A stretch of DNA of 64,000 nucleotides from AP-15 sp963845735 (GCA_963845735.1 CAWJTR010000001.1:124001-188000), one strand, 5' to 3'; shown: positions 1 to 10,331, counted from the stretch's first letter. Notes: generated from the sequence alone by a model not told the origin. Program-made: numbers and translations.

Positions 1-672
1 CTCTTTCATGCAGTCGAACCTGACCGATTTTGCGACGACCACGTCGCCCAGTTCGATCCCGGCGCCAATGCCGCCGGCCGTGCCCGTGGTGATGACGAGC
101 TTCGGCTTGACCTCGGCGATCAGCTGCTGCCATAGCGCGGCGATTGGCATTTTCGGCCCGTCCTGGCTCAGATGCAGCTCGGATTTAAAGCACATGACGC
201 GCTTGTTGCCGATTTGCGTGGGGAACCAGCTTCCTAATCTGTTCGCTTTCCGCGCCGGCGCGCCGCGACGGATCAGCGGCAGAAATTCGGCGGTGAAGTT
301 ATGAGCGTAATCATACCAGGCCGTTTTGCTCGGGTAGCCTGGGGTCAACGTGTCGGCGAGACATTGGGCTTCTGCGACCGTCCAGGTTACGACCAGATAG
401 TCGAACTCAGGTAACGGCGCGTTCTCCTGTGGCGCCGCGGAAAGCGGCGATGGCGTGGGCGCCTGTCCGCCTGGCCAGGGAATGGGGCTGCGCGCGGCGG
501 CGCTGGCGAGCATGGCTTGCGGCAGCGAAAACTGGGCATATGTCGAGCGATCTTCAGGATCAAATTGAATGATATGTTTGGCCAGATCGCGAGATGTCGT
601 GCGCGGCGATGTAGGGCCGCGAGATTGAGACTCCGTGGCGGTACCCCGGGCGAGCAATGGGATTGATGTCAT
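1..672 (-). CDS. Nucleoside phosphorylase-family protein, cut by the window edge
   Basis: An open minus-strand frame of 224 codons starts at an ATG (670-672) and runs off the left edge without a stop. After a low-complexity N-terminus of about 90 residues comes a conserved-looking part, with the glycine-rich stretch TTGTAGGIG followed by GDVVVAKSVRF. That is the start of the phosphate/ribose-binding core of the PNP/UDP phosphorylase superfamily, which also includes methylthioadenosine nucleosidases. The catalytic C-terminus is outside the window, so the substrate cannot be told. It is divergent from the gene at 876 across about 200 bp that should hold both promoters. Confidence 0.7.
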   Translation of the reverse strand, partial: MTSIPLLARGTATESQSRGPTSPRTTSRDLAKHIIQFDPEDRSTYAQFSLPQAMLASAAARSPIPWPGGQAPTPSPLSAAPQENAPLPEFDYLVVTWTVAEAQCLADTLTPGYPSKTAWYDYAHNFTAEFLPLIRRGAPARKANRLGSWFPTQIGNKRVMCFKSELHLSQDGPKMPIAALWQQLIAEVKPKLVITTGTAGGIGAGIELGDVVVAKSVRFDCMKE

Positions 673-875
673 CGACACGACTCCTCAAAGTTCGATGTCG
701 CGATCTTGCCGTAAGGCGGCGGCAGCGCGGGTGGTCGCCCAAATATGGCAGCTCTCCGGGGAGCGCGGCTGTGAGCCCGTTCACACACAGCAAGAAAGAT
801 TGCGCGGGCCACCGCGGGTGGAACCCTCGTCGTCACCCTTCGTTGAAGGGCCAGGTCCCGAATCCGGAGGATGCT

Positions 876-1229
876 ATGGCAACCCAATTGGTCGTCGGTT
901 TGTTTCCGTCGAGCGGCATCGCTCTGGACGCTTACCATCGGCTGCGTACCGAGGGCTTCCCGCCCAGCCGGCTCGCGCATCGCGTGCTGAAGGAGATCGG
1001 CCCGCCGCCGCCGAACGTCCAGAGCGAGCTCGAAATGTTGGCGCTGGATCCGCTGGTGCTTGGGGACGTTCGCCGCACCTTTGCCCGGTTCATCCACAAT
1101 GGCGAGACGGTCGTGTTCGTCAGCGCCACCGATGGTGCCGAAGCTCAATCCGCGGCCGACATCTTGAGGCTTTATCAGCCGCTCGCGATCGAGACCGTGG
1201 CGCTCCAGGAAACGAACAGCCCGCAATAA
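876..1229 (+). CDS. Small conserved-looking protein of unknown function
   Basis: A 117-residue protein starting at ATG 876, chosen because GGAGG at 866-870 sits five bases upstream; the frame is open further left but without a ribosome site. It begins MATQLVVGLFPSSG and contains a segment resembling an alternating beta/alpha fold (NGETVVFVSATDG near residue 70). There are no membrane segments or signal peptide. I do not recognise a family. It converges with the DoxX gene, leaving 13 bases between the stops. Confidence 0.6.
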   Translation: MATQLVVGLFPSSGIALDAYHRLRTEGFPPSRLAHRVLKEIGPPPPNVQSELEMLALDPLVLGDVRRTFARFIHNGETVVFVSATDGAEAQSAADILRLYQPLAIETVALQETNSPQ

Positions 1230-1242
1230 CGGGCCGGCGCCG

Positions 1243-1671
1243 TCACCTGCCGCGGCGATCGATGCTGAAGGGGCCGGGGCCGGCGGCAAAGAGGTATAGA
1301 AATCCGCCGATGATGGCCAAATTCTTCATGAATTGGATATACTGAGCCGTGCGCGCGGCCCCCTCGAGTTGCCAGAACTGATGGGCAATCAGCGCCGCGA
1401 TCGCCGTGAACACCGCCATCCCCAACGCTGCATAACGGGTCTTCAGCCCGAGAACGACGCAAAGTGAGCCGAAGAACTCAACGCAGGCGCCGATGACCGC
1501 CAGCAGCCCCGATGCGGGCACGCCCCTGGCCGCCAAGGATTGCGCGAATGCGTCGAGCCGGGTCAGCTTGCCGAAGCCGCTCGGCACATAGATCGCCGCC
1601 AGCGCCAGCCTGCCGAGCAATAGGATCACGCCGCCATAGGCGGCGGCGACGCGGTCGAGATATCCCCCCAT
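1243..1671 (-). CDS. DoxX family membrane protein
   Basis: A 142-residue integral membrane protein with four predicted hydrophobic helices. The family marker is near the N-terminus: a first helix ending in YVPSGFGKLTRLDAF, then ASGLLAVIGACVEFFGS. DoxX proteins are quinone-linked or redox-associated inner-membrane proteins of mostly unproven function. A purine-rich GAGGGGGAAAATT precedes ATG 1671. It is divergent from the CmcJ-like gene and appears intact. Confidence 0.85.
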   Translation of the reverse strand: MGGYLDRVAAAYGGVILLLGRLALAAIYVPSGFGKLTRLDAFAQSLAARGVPASGLLAVIGACVEFFGSLCVVLGLKTRYAALGMAVFTAIAALIAHQFWQLEGAARTAQYIQFMKNLAIIGGFLYLFAAGPGPFSIDRRGR

Positions 1672-1842
1672 AATTTTCCCCCTCGCGCAGCTTCACCGCT
1701 GCTTAACGCCCAGATAATGCCTGGCCGATAGTGCTGCAGTCTAGAAGAGCGACCGGCTGGATATCTCATTTGACCTGTGTGATGGCCTATTCTACGGTTC
1801 GCCCCGACAGTTCGGATGAAAAAGCCACACGCGGAGGACATC

Positions 1843-2680
1843 ATGGACGGCCTGGTATCGGTGGATCTGAAGACCGTCGTAGCGCCGCTAAATTTCTTGG
1901 CTCCGATGGCGGAGAAGCCGGTCGCCTACAATTACGAGCCGCCGCCGGGGACGCCTCAGCGGACCGGCCGAAATGTCCAATACCAAGTGCCGATCCGCGA
2001 CGCGCGCCCGATGGTCGATCAGCTATCCTTGGACAAGGAAGGCTTCGTGCTGTTGCACCACCAGACCGCAGTGTCGAATTTCTACGACGAGGAGCAGATC
2101 AAGTCAGTCTACTATCCGGAATGCGAGCGGGTCATGAAAGAGGCGACCGGCGCCGTCCGCGTCGTCGCCTTCGACCACATCGTCCGCAACGCCGCGATGT
2201 CCGCAAAAGACAAGACCATCAAGATCCCGGCCAAGCGCGTCCACAACGACTATACGGCGTGGTCGGCGCCGCAGCGGGTGCGCGATCTGATGGGCGACGA
2301 GGCTGAGGAACTGCTTAAGCATCGTTTCGCGATCAATAATCTGTGGCGTCCGATCCAGCGGCCCGGTGCTCGAATCGCCGTTGACCTTGTGCGATGCCCA
2401 GAGCCTGTCGGAGGAAAACCTGATCGCCAGCGATCTTAGATACCCGGACCGCACCGGCGAGACCTACTCGATCACCTACAACCCGAGCCAACGCTATTAC
2501 TATTTCCCCAAGATGCAGGCCGACGAGGCCGTGTTGATCCGCTGCTTCGACGCGGCGCAGCAAGGGGCGGCGCGGTTTTCCGCCCACACCGGTTTCGACG
2601 ACCCGACCTCGCCGCCCGATGCGCCGCCGCGCGAGAGCCTCGAAGTCCGCATACTGGTATTCTACCCGCCCGGCGCCTAA
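1843..2680 (+). pseudogene. CmcJ/NvfI-family protein, frame broken once
   Basis: The start at ATG 1843 is preferred over the in-frame ATG 1816 because GCGGAGGACATC lies directly before it. The product (about 278 residues if repaired) resembles the CmcJ/NvfI group, which is often annotated as methyltransferase but has an iron/2-oxoglutarate oxygenase-like fold. Family-like stretches are APLNFLAPMAEKPVAY, the NLWRPI region, LCDAQSLSEENLIASD and SQRYYYFPKM. The first frame holds through NLWRPIQRP; the match resumes at LESPLTL in the next frame, at CCCGG (2362-2366), where one surplus G explains the break. Sequence error or a recent null allele are both possible. Confidence 0.7.
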
Positions 2681-2790
2681 GGGGCCTCGCCCTATCGCCC
2701 GCTTCGTTGCACTCGGCACCCTTTCACGTGGTGCGGTAGAGGGAGGGTCCGCCGCCGAGGCGACAGATAGGATAAGGGTGGGCTCAGCTC

Positions 2791-3825
2791 TCAGCTCGCT
2801 GGAGTTACCGACGAGATCCGCCGCAAGGCCGGCAACAGCTCGTCGCTGATCAGGCGCATGCTGGAGAGCGCGTGGCCGACCGGCATGCCGCTCCAATGGG
2901 TGCGGAAGATCAGAAAGTTCGCCCCGGCTTCCTCCCAGCACGGGCGCAGCTGCTCCCAGCATTCCTCGGGGCTGCCAAGGACAAAGCGGTCGCGCAGCAG
3001 GGCATCGAGCGACTGGCGGAACGAATCCTGTCCCGGCAGAACCTGGTCCTGGCCCCACTGCGCATAGGTTCGGTATTTCTCGGCTAGGTAGGGACCGGCC
3101 ATCTCGACCGCGGTGCGCTTGTCCTTGGCGCAGATAGATTTCGCGCAGATAGGGCAGCACTGTCGGAAACGGCTTGCCGTGAGCGTGCAAGTTCGGCGCG
3201 GTAGAGCGCCATCTGGCCGGTGATGACTGGCATCGTGGCATGCGGGTTGATGAACAGGCTGTCGCCAATGCGGGCGGCGCGGCGCACGGCGGCGTCGCTG
3301 TTGGCCGCGATCCAGATCGGCGGGTGAGGCTTTTGCAGCGGCCGGCAGGTCGCGGTGACGTTCGACAATTTGCAGATGTCGTTTTCGAAAGGTGACGCCG
3401 TCTTCGGTCCATAGCCGCTTGACGATTTCGAGGCATTGCTCGAAGCGGCGCACGCGCTGGCCGCGCGGCACGCCGAACGCATCGAATTCGACCTCGCGAT
3501 AGCCGAGACCTACGCCAAATATGAAATTGCCGCGCCAGATCGCATCGAGCGAAGCGATGCATTCGGCGACCTCGACCGGGTTGTGCAAGGTCGCCAGCAA
3601 TACCCCGGCGATGCCGGTCATCTCGCCCGCCTCGGCTGCGAGCCGCGCCAGAAACGGGATCAGCTGCAATTGCCGCACGCCCTCGCTCAGATAGTGCTGG
3701 CCGGTGGCGACGGCGTCCCAGCCGCGGTCGCGCGCCAGCCGGGTCATCGCGTACTGGCCTTCGAGCTCGGCCACGATGTCGCTGCCTGGCGGGTGCTGGC
3801 CGGTCAGAAAAATCCCGATCTTCAT
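2791..3825 (-). pseudogene. Luciferase-like (LLM-class) flavin-dependent oxidoreductase, several frame breaks
   Basis: Starts at ATG 3825 (MKIGIFLTGQHPPG) behind GGAGGCGTC. The product would be about 344 residues. The N-terminal half is clean and typical of bacterial luciferase-like TIM-barrel enzymes: RGWDAVATGQHY, then FIFGVGLGYREVEFDAFG. After about 3400 the family match moves to a second frame (KPHPPIWIAANSDAAVRRAAR), then a third (PFPTVLPYLREIYLRQGQ), then back to the first for the C-terminus (RFVLGSPEECWEQLRP). At least three small indels are needed. The substrate is not predictable. Confidence 0.75.
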
Positions 3826-3932
3826 GACGCCTCCTTCGCCGCAGCGCAGCCGCCCGGATTGCTTGAGATGGGAAGGTCGTAGATGATCGCCGTGACCGCG
3901 GCAACACCGGCGGCCAGGTCGAGGAGGTCGCA

Positions 3933-4746
3933 TTGGAGAGCTTTACCGCGAGCGACGGGGCGCGGCTCGCCTACTACATCGATGACTTTACCGACCCATG
4001 GAAGCAGGCGCCGACCCTATTGCTGCTGCATGCCGCGATGGGCAGCGCCAAGCGCTATTACGCCTGGGTTCCCGCGCTCGCCCGCCATTATCGTGTGGCG
4101 CGGATGGATCTGCGCGGGCATGGCGGCTTCGGAGATTCCAGCTGCCGATCGGCCGTTGACCCTTGAACGATTGGTCGACGATGTCGCCGAGCTGATGGAC
4201 CATCTCGACTGCCCGAGCGCCCATATCGTCGGCAATTCGGCTGGCGGCTATCTCGGCCAGCAATTGGCAATGAACCACGCCCGCCGGGTGCGCAGCTTGC
4301 TGCTGTTCGGCTCGACCCCGGGGCTCAAGAACAGCCAGGCATCGAGCTGGATCCCGGAGATCGAGGCCAAGGGCCTGCGCGGCTTTCTCGCCGAGACGAT
4401 CGCCGAAAGGCTGCCGCTCGACCAGGTCGATCCTGGGCTCGTCGAGTGGTTTCTCGACGAGGCGGCCAAGAACGACCCGGCCTATATCGGCAAGTTCGTG
4501 TTGCTAATGGCGAGCTACGATTGGAGCGATCAGCTCGGCCGCATCCAATGTCCGACGCTCGTCGTTATCCCCGGCGCCGAGCCGATCGGCTCAACCGCGA
4601 ATTATGAGCCGTTCCGCCGTCTCGTCCCCGATGTCGAAATGCGGGTCTACGATGGCGCGCCGCACAACATCTGCGACGCCTTCCCCGACCGCTGCGCCGC
4701 CGACGTGCTCGATTTCCTCGGCCGCCGCTTCGGCCTGGGCGCGTGA
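3933..4746 (+). pseudogene. Alpha/beta-hydrolase, frame broken once
   Basis: Starts at TTG 3933, preceded by GAGGAGG (3921-3927). Residues 1 to about 65 carry LLLLHAAMGSAKRYYAW (oxyanion-hole strand) and RMDLRGHGG. The match then continues in the next frame from DRPLTLERLVDDV, with the nucleophile elbow GNSAGG and a C-terminal GAPHNICDAFPD that supplies the catalytic histidine. The break lies at about 4125-4145. The fold is like haloalkane dehalogenase/3-oxoadipate enol-lactonase enzymes; the exact reaction is open. It converges with the amidase, five bases between stops. Confidence 0.75.
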
Positions 4747-4750
4747 GGGA

Positions 4751-6157
4751 TCAGTCGAGGCCGGGAGGGTGGCGTTCGTGCCAGCGGTTGCCTGCTGGTA
4801 GGCCCAGCCGATGCGCAGGGCGGTCTCTTCGTCATAGCCCGCGGCAGACAATCTGCAAGGACAGCGGCAGCCCGGTCGCGGTAAACCCGTCGGGGACGGC
4901 CAGCGCGCACAGTTCGAGCGCGTTGACGAAGCGGGTGAAATGCGCCGGCGTCGAACCCTGGTCTACCGCGTCGAGCGGGATCGCGGCTGTCGTTGTCGTC
5001 GGGGTCAACAGCGCGTCGACATCGCCGAGCGCGACGGCGAATTCAGCCTTCGCTTCGGCCTGTTCGCGGAGGGCACCAAGATAATCGCGCGCGGAGACGC
5101 CTCTGCCGGAGGCGATGCGCGGCCGCACCGCCTCGTCGATCGGCAGGTTCATATCGTCGATCAGATCGCCAACCAGGAAATAGGATTCGGCGCCGATGAT
5201 TCGCCCGGTCAGCTGGGTGTAGTCGGCAAACCGGCGCGGCAATTTGACGGCGACGATCTCGGCGCCGAGCCGCGCCAGGGTATCGAGCGCGGCATCATAG
5301 GCGGCAAGCACCTCGGCGGCGACCCCGTCGCGCTCATCCTCGGGCATTCGCGCAAGCTTAAATCCGCGCACGCCACGTTTCATCATCGGCAGCGGGCCGC
5401 CAGACGGTCGCCCTAAAGTTCGCGGGTCGAGGGGGTCCGGTCCTGCGATCGTCTGATAAAGCAGTGCCGCATCCTCGACCGAGCGGGCCATCGGCCCGGG
5501 CGTGTCGAGCGATGGGCTCAACGGAAGAATCCCGTAGGTGCTGACTCGGCCGATCGTGGTCTTGAGGCCACTAAGCCCGCACCAGGAGGCCGGCAGGCGA
5601 ACCGAGCCGCCGGTGTCGGTGCCGATCCCCCAAGGCGCCATTCCGGCGGCCACCGCCACCCCGGTGCCGCTGCTTGATCCGCCGGGCGTGCGCGCGACCG
5701 CCGGGTCCCACGGGTTCCATGGTGTGCCGCGGTGCTGATTGGTGCCCCAGCCGCCCATCGCGAACTCGACCGTGTGAGTCTTGCCGATCACGATCATTCC
5801 GGCGGCAATCAGGCGCCGTGCGATCGTCGCGGTGTAAGTCGAGCGCCGATCGCGCCAGACCTGCGAACCGCCGGTCGTCACCCGTCCCTCGATCTCGATC
5901 AGATCCTTGAGTGCGATCGGAATGCCGTGTAGCGGACCGATCCTATGCCCTGACCGGATCGCCTTATCGGCGGCCTCGGCGGCGAGCCGTGCCTCGTCGG
6001 CGTAGACCTCGACAAAGGCGTGCAGTTTCTGATCCTGCGCGCGGATCCGCGCGAGCAGCGCGTCGACGAGATCGACCGGCGACAGCCTCTGCGCATCGAA
6101 TTCGGCGGATAGGGCATGGGCCGGCAGAAACGCCGGATCGGTGTTGGCTGACGGCAT
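4751..6157 (-). pseudogene. Amidase signature family enzyme, two compensating frame breaks near the C-terminus
   Basis: The catalytic triad of the amidase signature family is visible: Lys84 in ALKDLIEI, the cis-serine in TPGGSSSG (about 161-163) and the nucleophile Ser185 in DTGGSVRLP. Members hydrolyse amides, or form the GatA subunit of the tRNA amidotransferase. No gatB or gatC is nearby, so a free-standing amidase is more likely. The frame from 6157 stops early at 4832, but the family C-terminus (YDEETALRIGWAYQQAT) continues one frame away. A second shift returns it to the first frame, with a TGA at 4751-4753 giving the usual WHERHPPGLD-type end. Confidence 0.8.
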
Positions 6158-6233
6158 GGCTTTCCTCGCGAGGCGGATCAGTCAGGATAGGCCCGCTCAC
6201 GCCATGCCTTCAACCGGCCGGCCCTGGCGCGGT

Positions 6234-7049
6234 TCAGAAAGCTACGCGCGATGGAGTCCCCTTTGCTTCTGCCCGGTGGGCCCTGGCCGTGAGGGCATGA
6301 TCATGGGCCTGCGCGGCATGGATCGCGAAGCCGTCGATGTGAGAGGCTGACTGAACGCCGCCGGCGGCCCGGCCGTGAGCGTGAGTCAGCGAGGTAAGAT
6401 GTACCCGGTACGCCGGCGCGCCGCGTCGATGCGTTTCGTGTCGCGTGGTTCGGTGATGGCGAGAGCTGCCGTGTCGATAGCTGGCGGCGACGGCGAAATG
6501 GAAAAGGCCGCTGGGCCGGCTTGGCTCGTAGGATGCCCGGGTAGCGCCAAGGTAGGGATCGTAACCAACCATGCTGGAACTTGCGACGAGCTCCTGCGGG
6601 CCGGTCCCAGGGTAGACAAAGCCGTAGGTCGGGTTATCCCGCCCGTATTTCCCGGTGCCCAGATCCAAGACTGCGACCGCGCTCCAGTCGTTATTAGGCG
6701 AGTCGTCAATCACCGTGACACCGCGCGTGACCATCCCGTGATACCAATTCGCGTGGTTGACGACGATCTCGCGGGAGTTAACGACCTGGGCAACGACTGC
6801 GACGTGGCCTGAGGGAATATAGCCCGTTCGCCTGAAGACAAGAATGGAGCCCACAGCCGGGACGTGGCCGCGCTGATAACGGCCAGCTGCCTCGTCCCAC
6901 CAGCCGCCTGCTGCCCCGAATAGGTCGACACCGGTTTGAGCGCGCGCATAAAGGGCGCAATTGCCAGCCGATGCCCGACGGGTTGGAGTGGCGAAAGACG
7001 TTATCAGAACGGCGCCCCAGACGAGGCCCCAGCCGAACTTCGCTCGCAT
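6234..7049 (-). CDS. Secreted CHAP-domain peptidoglycan amidase/endopeptidase
   Basis: A 271-residue protein with a signal peptide (hydrophobic core WGAVLITSFATP, likely cleavage near ASAG). A CHAP domain follows directly: Cys31 in GNCALYAR, His82 in SGHVAVVAQVV and a polar residue in NHANWYHG. CHAP enzymes cut peptide crosslinks or amide bonds of the cell wall from the periplasm. The C-terminal 100 residues are low-complexity and rich in His, Arg and Ala. The promoter lies in the AT-richer gap up to 7214. Confidence 0.85.
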   Translation of the reverse strand: MRAKFGWGLVWGAVLITSFATPTRRASAGNCALYARAQTGVDLFGAAGGWWDEAAGRYQRGHVPAVGSILVFRRTGYIPSGHVAVVAQVVNSREIVVNHANWYHGMVTRGVTVIDDSPNNDWSAVAVLDLGTGKYGRDNPTYGFVYPGTGPQELVASSSMVGYDPYLGATRASYEPSRPSGLFHFAVAASYRHGSSRHHRTTRHETHRRGAPAYRVHLTSLTHAHGRAAGGVQSASHIDGFAIHAAQAHDHALTARAHRAEAKGTPSRVAF

Positions 7050-7105
7050 TGATTGCCCCCCGGCTTATGATGGCGCAGGATCCTTTAGATCCCCAATCCC
7101 GCGCT

Positions 7106-7121
7106 GTTAATAAGTGTTAAC
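7106..7121. promoter_or_regulatory. GTTAA-N6-TTAAC inverted repeat upstream of the CHAP gene
   Basis: The 165-bp gap between the CHAP start and the stop of the MoeA fusion is clearly AT-richer than its surroundings. It contains the dyad GTTAA TAAGTG TTAAC. Its place about 57 bases upstream of the CHAP start fits an operator or promoter element. Function is inferred only from position and symmetry. Confidence 0.35.
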
Positions 7122-7214
7122 AGAAACCATAAAACCTCAGGTCGGAGGTGGAAATCACCATAATTCTTAACCGGAGAGGCAAAAAACTGCCGAATTATTA
7201 CGATTACGCGCAAG

Positions 7215-9194
7215 TCAACCGAAGATATTCGCGCTTAACGCGCCATCTATCACAAATCCCAGCGCGCCCAGCTCTGCGCGCACTGAGCTGTCATCGAGCG
7301 CGGCACGGAATCGACGCACCGGCATCCGCTCCAGCCGCTTTTTCGGTATAACGAAATCGTACTGCTCATCCTGCGCCGGGATGAAGCCCAACCCGTATTG
7401 CCGCGCCACGCTTTCAATTGCGACGCCCCAATCCGCTCGGTTCTGAGCGACGGCGACGGCGACGGCATTATGCGATTTCGGCTGGGACCAATACCCGGGT
7501 GGCTTCGCGCCATTCAGCAACCGGTCGGTCAGGATGCGGGTGCCACTACCGGCGTTGCGGTTAACCATCAGGCAATCGGGAGCGGTTAATACCATGGCAA
7601 TGGCACTTTCGATCGAACAGCTCTCGAAACGAGGATCGGCCCTGCGATATACGATACCCTGCCGGCGGCGGTAACCGGGCACCAGCTCGAGCGCCGGCGT
7701 CAGAAACGGGCGGTTGTATTCGCCGGTCTCTGGGTCCATCAAGTGAATGGCGGCAATGTCGCATTCGCCGCGCTTGGCTGCGGCGAGCCCGCCCATGCTG
7801 CCGACATTGAGCGCCTTGACCACAATCCCTTCGGCGTGCAGACGATCGATCAAGATGTCGAGCCCGACACAATGGCTGCCGATAACCACCAGATCGGCGA
7901 GGCGGGCGTGGCCGACCAGCTGCACCGCGACCGGCGTCCCAGCGGGCACGCTCTCGACCTGCGGGCCGATCGCGATAAAGCCGTCGGCCTGGCTGAACGC
8001 GGTGACTGCACCCGAGCCCTTGGCGTTGGGATAAGCGGCGAGCGCGCCGTCGTCGCCGCGCGCCAGGGACACCATCAGATACTCGGTCCGCCCGCGCTCG
8101 GACGGGACGCGCAATGGCAACGTCGCTGGCACCCGATCAGCTGCCTCACTAGGAAGCCCAGCGAAGGCGCGAATCACCGGCGCGATGAATTCGTGGAAGG
8201 TAAAGATCGCCGAGGTCGGAAAGCCCGGCAGTACGACAATCGGCTTGCTGCCGGTCACCGCCAGGCACAGCGGCTTGCCCGGCTTCAGCGCTACGCCGTG
8301 GACGACAATGCCGGGGTCGCCAAAGCGGGCGACGGCGCGGTAGCACAGATCGCCTGCGCCTTTCGATGTGCCGCCCGAAAGGATCACCATATCGCCGGAC
8401 GCCAGGCCTTCCTCGACAAGGCGAGTGAGGACCGCATCGTCGTCGGCGCCGATGCCGAGCGGACGGGGGATGCCGCCAGCTTCCTCGACTGCAGCGGCAA
8501 GAATCGCAGCGTTCGAATCATAGACCGCACCCGGACGCATCGGCGCGCCGGGCGCGATGATCTCGTCACCGGTCGAGACAATCGCGACACGCGGCCGGCG
8601 CCAGACCTCGACCGTGGCGCAGCCGACTGCGGCAAGCATGCCGATCTCGCGCGAGGTCAGGACATGCCCAGCACGGAGCACGGTTTCGCCGCGGGCGAGA
8701 TCGCTGCCGGCGAAGGCGATGAACTGGCCGGCGGATGCGGGCCGGCGAATTTCGATCAGGGTTTGGCCGTCATCGACCGCCTCGGTGTGCTCGACCATGA
8801 CGACGGCGTCGGCGCCGCGCGGCACCATCCCGCCGGTCGCGATCAGAGCGGCCATGCTTGGACCGACCGGGAGCACCGGCACCCTGCCCGGGGTCAGGAT
8901 TTCGGGGATCAGGGTTAACTGCCGCGGCATGCGCTCGCTGGCGCCAAGCGTATCGTCGGCACGGACCGCGAACCCGTCGACACTGGCGCGGTCAAAGCCA
9001 GGAACATCGACTTCGGCGACAACTGCGCTTGCCAGGACCCGTCCCAACCCCTGCGACAGCGGCACCGTCTCGCGGCCTAGCGGGCGCAAATCGAGATGAC
9101 GGCGAAATCGACGTTCGGCCTCGTCACGGTCGACGACTTCGAGGAATTGCTCTTGTCGAGCCAGCCTCCACAGGGTCGCGGGGATATCGTTCAT
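7215..9194 (-). CDS. Molybdopterin molybdenumtransferase (MoeA) fused to a periplasmic-binding-protein-like domain
   Basis: A 659-residue two-part protein. Residues 1 to about 430 are MoeA: FDRASVDGFAVRADD, ATGGMVPRGADAVVMVEHT, STGDEI, SGGTSKGAGD and VVLPGFPTSA, the Mo-insertion core that puts molybdate into molybdopterin. Residues from about 440 form a PBP-like domain (GSHCVGLDIL, VNRNAGSGTRIL, WGVAIESVARQYGLGFIP), related to substrate-binding domains of molybdate-type LysR/ModE regulators. The fusion is known in other proteobacteria and archaea and may sense the metal or cofactor. ATG 9194 has GGAGCC upstream. It is the second MoeA-like gene of a two-gene operon, 21 bases behind the first. 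Confidence 0.9.
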   Translation of the reverse strand: MNDIPATLWRLARQEQFLEVVDRDEAERRFRRHLDLRPLGRETVPLSQGLGRVLASAVVAEVDVPGFDRASVDGFAVRADDTLGASERMPRQLTLIPEILTPGRVPVLPVGPSMAALIATGGMVPRGADAVVMVEHTEAVDDGQTLIEIRRPASAGQFIAFAGSDLARGETVLRAGHVLTSREIGMLAAVGCATVEVWRRPRVAIVSTGDEIIAPGAPMRPGAVYDSNAAILAAAVEEAGGIPRPLGIGADDDAVLTRLVEEGLASGDMVILSGGTSKGAGDLCYRAVARFGDPGIVVHGVALKPGKPLCLAVTGSKPIVVLPGFPTSAIFTFHEFIAPVIRAFAGLPSEAADRVPATLPLRVPSERGRTEYLMVSLARGDDGALAAYPNAKGSGAVTAFSQADGFIAIGPQVESVPAGTPVAVQLVGHARLADLVVIGSHCVGLDILIDRLHAEGIVVKALNVGSMGGLAAAKRGECDIAAIHLMDPETGEYNRPFLTPALELVPGYRRRQGIVYRRADPRFESCSIESAIAMVLTAPDCLMVNRNAGSGTRILTDRLLNGAKPPGYWSQPKSHNAVAVAVAQNRADWGVAIESVARQYGLGFIPAQDEQYDFVIPKKRLERMPVRRFRAALDDSSVRAELGALGFVIDGALSANIFG

Positions 9195-9215
9195 GATGCC
9201 GGCTCCGCGCGCAGT

Positions 9216-10331
9216 TCAGCACTCGTCATAGAGATAGGCTGTCACAGAGGCTCCCGACGGATAACCCTCGTTCGCCTCGGGAATGATCACAAAACCATCC
9301 GCTTGGACGGCGGCCATCAGCCCGATCTCGGCGAAGGAAACGATCGGCTCGATTCGCCCGTCGGACCGGAGGCGCACCGGGCAGATCTCGGTCGCCCCGA
9401 TCGACGAGACGATTTTGCGGGCCGTCGTCACCGTGCGCGAGCGATAGGGAAGCGCCGGATCGCGCCCCCCGAGCCGGCGAATAGCGCGTCCGGCGAACAG
9501 CTCGTAGCTTAGGAGGCACGCCGCGGGTGCGCCCGGCAGCAAAACTATCGATACCCCCGCCGCGGTACGACCGAATCCGGTCGTCTCGCCCGATACCAGC
9601 GTCACGCCATGGATGTCGAGCGTGCCTCCTGCGGCCAGTGCAGCAGCCGATCTGTCCTCGCACCCGAACCCGGTACCGCCGGCGATGAGAACGATATCGG
9701 CCTCCGTGGCGAAGAAGGCCCCGGCGAGGGGCAATTCGAGGATAACGCCGCCGTCGCGCTCGATCGCCGCGTGCAGCATCGGGCAGTCGCCGTCCGCTGC
9801 CGCGCCCGACCGCACAGCGCCGGCGATCGCCACGCCGACGCGCGGCCGACGGATCAATGGCAAGCGGGCAAAACCGGCGGTGGCAAGCAGCCCGATGTGA
9901 CGGGGCATCAGCCGCGTTCCCGCGGTCGTGAGCAGCCCGCCCGCGGCGGAAACGGCGCCCTGCCGGTCGACATTGGCGCCCGGAGCCACCGGCTCGACCA
10001 AAACGACCTCGCCGCAATTCACGAATTCCACGTGGTCGAGCGGCACGACGGCGTCGGTTCCTGCCGGCAACGCCTCGCCCGCTTCCACCGGGACCGACGG
10101 CACCGCCAGCGGGTTGTAGGCGCCGGCGCCGATGCTTTCAATTGCATGCACCGCGAACCCGTCGATCGCGGCGCAATCAACAGGCGGGATCGGCGCGGCG
10201 GCACGGATATCCTCGCCGAGCACGCGGCCGAAGGCTTGGCTCAGAGCGACCTCATCCGTTTCGAGGCAACGCGTCGCGCCATCGATCCAAGCGAGTGCCG
10301 CCTCGACCGAGACAGGGCTGAATTCAGTCAC
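9216..10331 (-). CDS. Second MoeA-like molybdopterin biosynthesis protein
   Basis: A diverged MoeA paralogue of about 371 residues. Recognisable parts are EVALSQAFGRVLGEDI, CAAIDGFAVHA, GTDAVVPLDHVE, PRHIGLLATAGFA, a weakened domain-3 region (ADIVLIAGGTGFG where MoeA has SGGxS) and SIVLLPGAPAA. Weakened catalytic motifs suggest an altered role. The GTG at 10331 is the first usable start that does not overlap grxD. The frame stays open further upstream without an ATG, so the N-terminus is uncertain. It precedes the MoeA-PBP fusion, probably in the same transcript. Confidence 0.75.
   Translation of the reverse strand: MTEFSPVSVEAALAWIDGATRCLETDEVALSQAFGRVLGEDIRAAAPIPPVDCAAIDGFAVHAIESIGAGAYNPLAVPSVPVEAGEALPAGTDAVVPLDHVEFVNCGEVVLVEPVAPGANVDRQGAVSAAGGLLTTAGTRLMPRHIGLLATAGFARLPLIRRPRVGVAIAGAVRSGAAADGDCPMLHAAIERDGGVILELPLAGAFFATEADIVLIAGGTGFGCEDRSAAALAAGGTLDIHGVTLVSGETTGFGRTAAGVSIVLLPGAPAACLLSYELFAGRAIRRLGGRDPALPYRSRTVTTARKIVSSIGATEICPVRLRSDGRIEPIVSFAEIGLMAAVQADGFVIIPEANEGYPSGASVTAYLYDEC

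Noticed and set aside
7743..8918. A 391-codon open frame antisense to the MoeA fusion
   Set aside because: The MoeA motifs on the other strand are complete; the antisense product is low-complexity Asp/Arg/Gly-rich.
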